A stretch of DNA of 5,409 nt from the NCBI GenBank assembly GCA_043782425.1, contig JAYWAM010000193.1, forward strand, positions 1-5,409. Reading direction: 5' to 3'. This DNA comes from JAYWAM01 sp043782425 (lineage in GTDB: Bacteria; Pseudomonadota; Gammaproteobacteria; Burkholderiales; Usitatibacteraceae). The position numbers were made by a program, and so were the translations under genes. Under the pieces are notes generated by a model. It was not told where the DNA came from and searched no databases. It saw nothing but the letters and a program-made list of their open reading frames with translations. Below are positions 5,167 through 5,409 of this stretch, piece by piece. Within the stretch, counting starts at the first letter, position 1. Each line of letters opens with the position of its first letter.

Positions 5167-5330
5167 TTCTGCTCAATAGCTTTGGTCAGCTTTCCACGCA
5201 GTGGTCTGGCCATCACCTCCAATTTTCTTACCCAAGGCGAAAGCGAGGCCAAATACTCGGCTTCAGCTTTACGATTTGCTGCGGCTGTTTTCTTTCGCGC
5301 AGCCGGTGTGCGTGAGGTTGCGGTGGTCAT
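5163..5330 (-). CDS. Putative antitoxin upstream of the truncated vapC
   Basis: A 55-residue protein. Its role as antitoxin is inferred from position: it immediately precedes vapC and its TGA overlaps the toxin ATG. The sequence does not show the usual VapB folds: I see no ribbon-helix-helix start (TxRLPxEL) and no AbrB/MazE pattern. Residues 1-22 are rich in Thr, Ala, Arg and Lys and are probably disordered. Residues 23-55 (AEAEYLASLSPWVRKLEVMA, then RPLRGKLTKAIEQK) may form one or two basic helices. The start is the ATG at 5330 because AGGAGGG lies seven bases ahead; the frame also opens at an ATG at 5366, but that codon overlaps a candidate -10 box. With the toxin broken, the gene may be a relic or a free-standing antitoxin. 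Confidence 0.65.
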   Translation of the reverse strand: MTTATSRTPAARKKTAAANRKAEAEYLASLSPWVRKLEVMARPLRGKLTKAIEQK

Positions 5331-5337
5331 GGCATTG

Positions 5338-5344
5338 CCCTCCT
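5338..5344 (-). promoter_or_regulatory. Strong ribosome binding site of the putative antitoxin
   Basis: AGGAGGG on the minus strand, seven bases before the ATG at 5330. It is the strongest ribosome site in the window and selects the 55-residue form over the 67-residue open frame starting at 5366. Confidence 0.8.
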
Positions 5345-5364
5345 GATACGCTTCGATGGAGTGC

Positions 5365-5392
5365 ATTCTACGCCGAACAGAAGAAAATTAAA
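5365..5392 (-). promoter_or_regulatory. Candidate promoter of the toxin-antitoxin remnant
   Basis: On the minus strand TTTAAT (5392-5387) and TAGAAT (5370-5365) are spaced by 16 bp. The -10 box matches consensus at 5 of 6 positions, the -35 at only 3 of 6. The position, about 20 bases before the ribosome site, is sensible. Confidence 0.35.
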
Positions 5393-5409
5393 GTTTCCGC
5401 ACCGCATAT

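Noticed and set aside
5038..5346. Plus-strand frame of 102 codons opposite the toxin-antitoxin remnant
   Set aside because: It is antisense to the vapC fragment and its partner, which have a recognised motif, a strong ribosome site and the ATGA overlap.

Overview
The window looks like chromosomal DNA from a proteobacterium, probably a betaproteobacterium. This is inferred from the envelope proteins (a TonB/TolA-type energy transducer and a LivJ-type periplasmic binding protein), the AGGAG-type ribosome sites and the dense GC-rich palindromic repeats between genes. No rRNA, tRNA or marker gene fixes the taxon.

Layout: (1) 1-97 is a C-rich/G-rich nested inverted repeat. (2) 98-351 holds no gene and only a weak candidate promoter. 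(3) 352-2157 (+) encodes a long TonB/TolA-like inner-membrane protein: an arginine pentad ladder, one membrane segment with the S-x3-H motif, a Pro/Ala/Lys-rich stretch, a TolA-like coiled coil, and a TonB-type C-terminal domain. (4) 2159-3289 (-) encodes an orphan branched-chain-amino-acid-type ABC substrate-binding protein that converges on the TonB-like gene with a single base between the stops. (5) 3381-3465 holds its candidate promoter and, just upstream of that, a hairpin plus T-run terminator for the next gene. (6) 3568-4617 (-) encodes a class II Fic AMP-transferase with an N-terminal inhibitory motif and a C-terminal winged-helix-like region. Two copies of a short direct repeat flank it. 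(7) About 4745-5020 is a mosaic of at least three short palindromic repeats. (8) 4984-5330 (-) is the remains of a toxin-antitoxin pair: a small, atypical putative antitoxin overlaps by ATGA a vapC whose PIN domain is cut off after about 45 residues and finished by repeat-derived codons.

The genes do not form one pathway. No ExbB/ExbD or TolQ/TolR partner accompanies the TonB-like gene, and no permease or ATPase accompanies the binding protein. The right half (Fic, repeats, broken vapC) has the character of an accessory region that has been rearranged. I see no complete novel system. The most unusual points are the arginine pentad ladder, the repeat-flanked Fic gene, and the vapC fragment with an intact upstream antitoxin-like gene.
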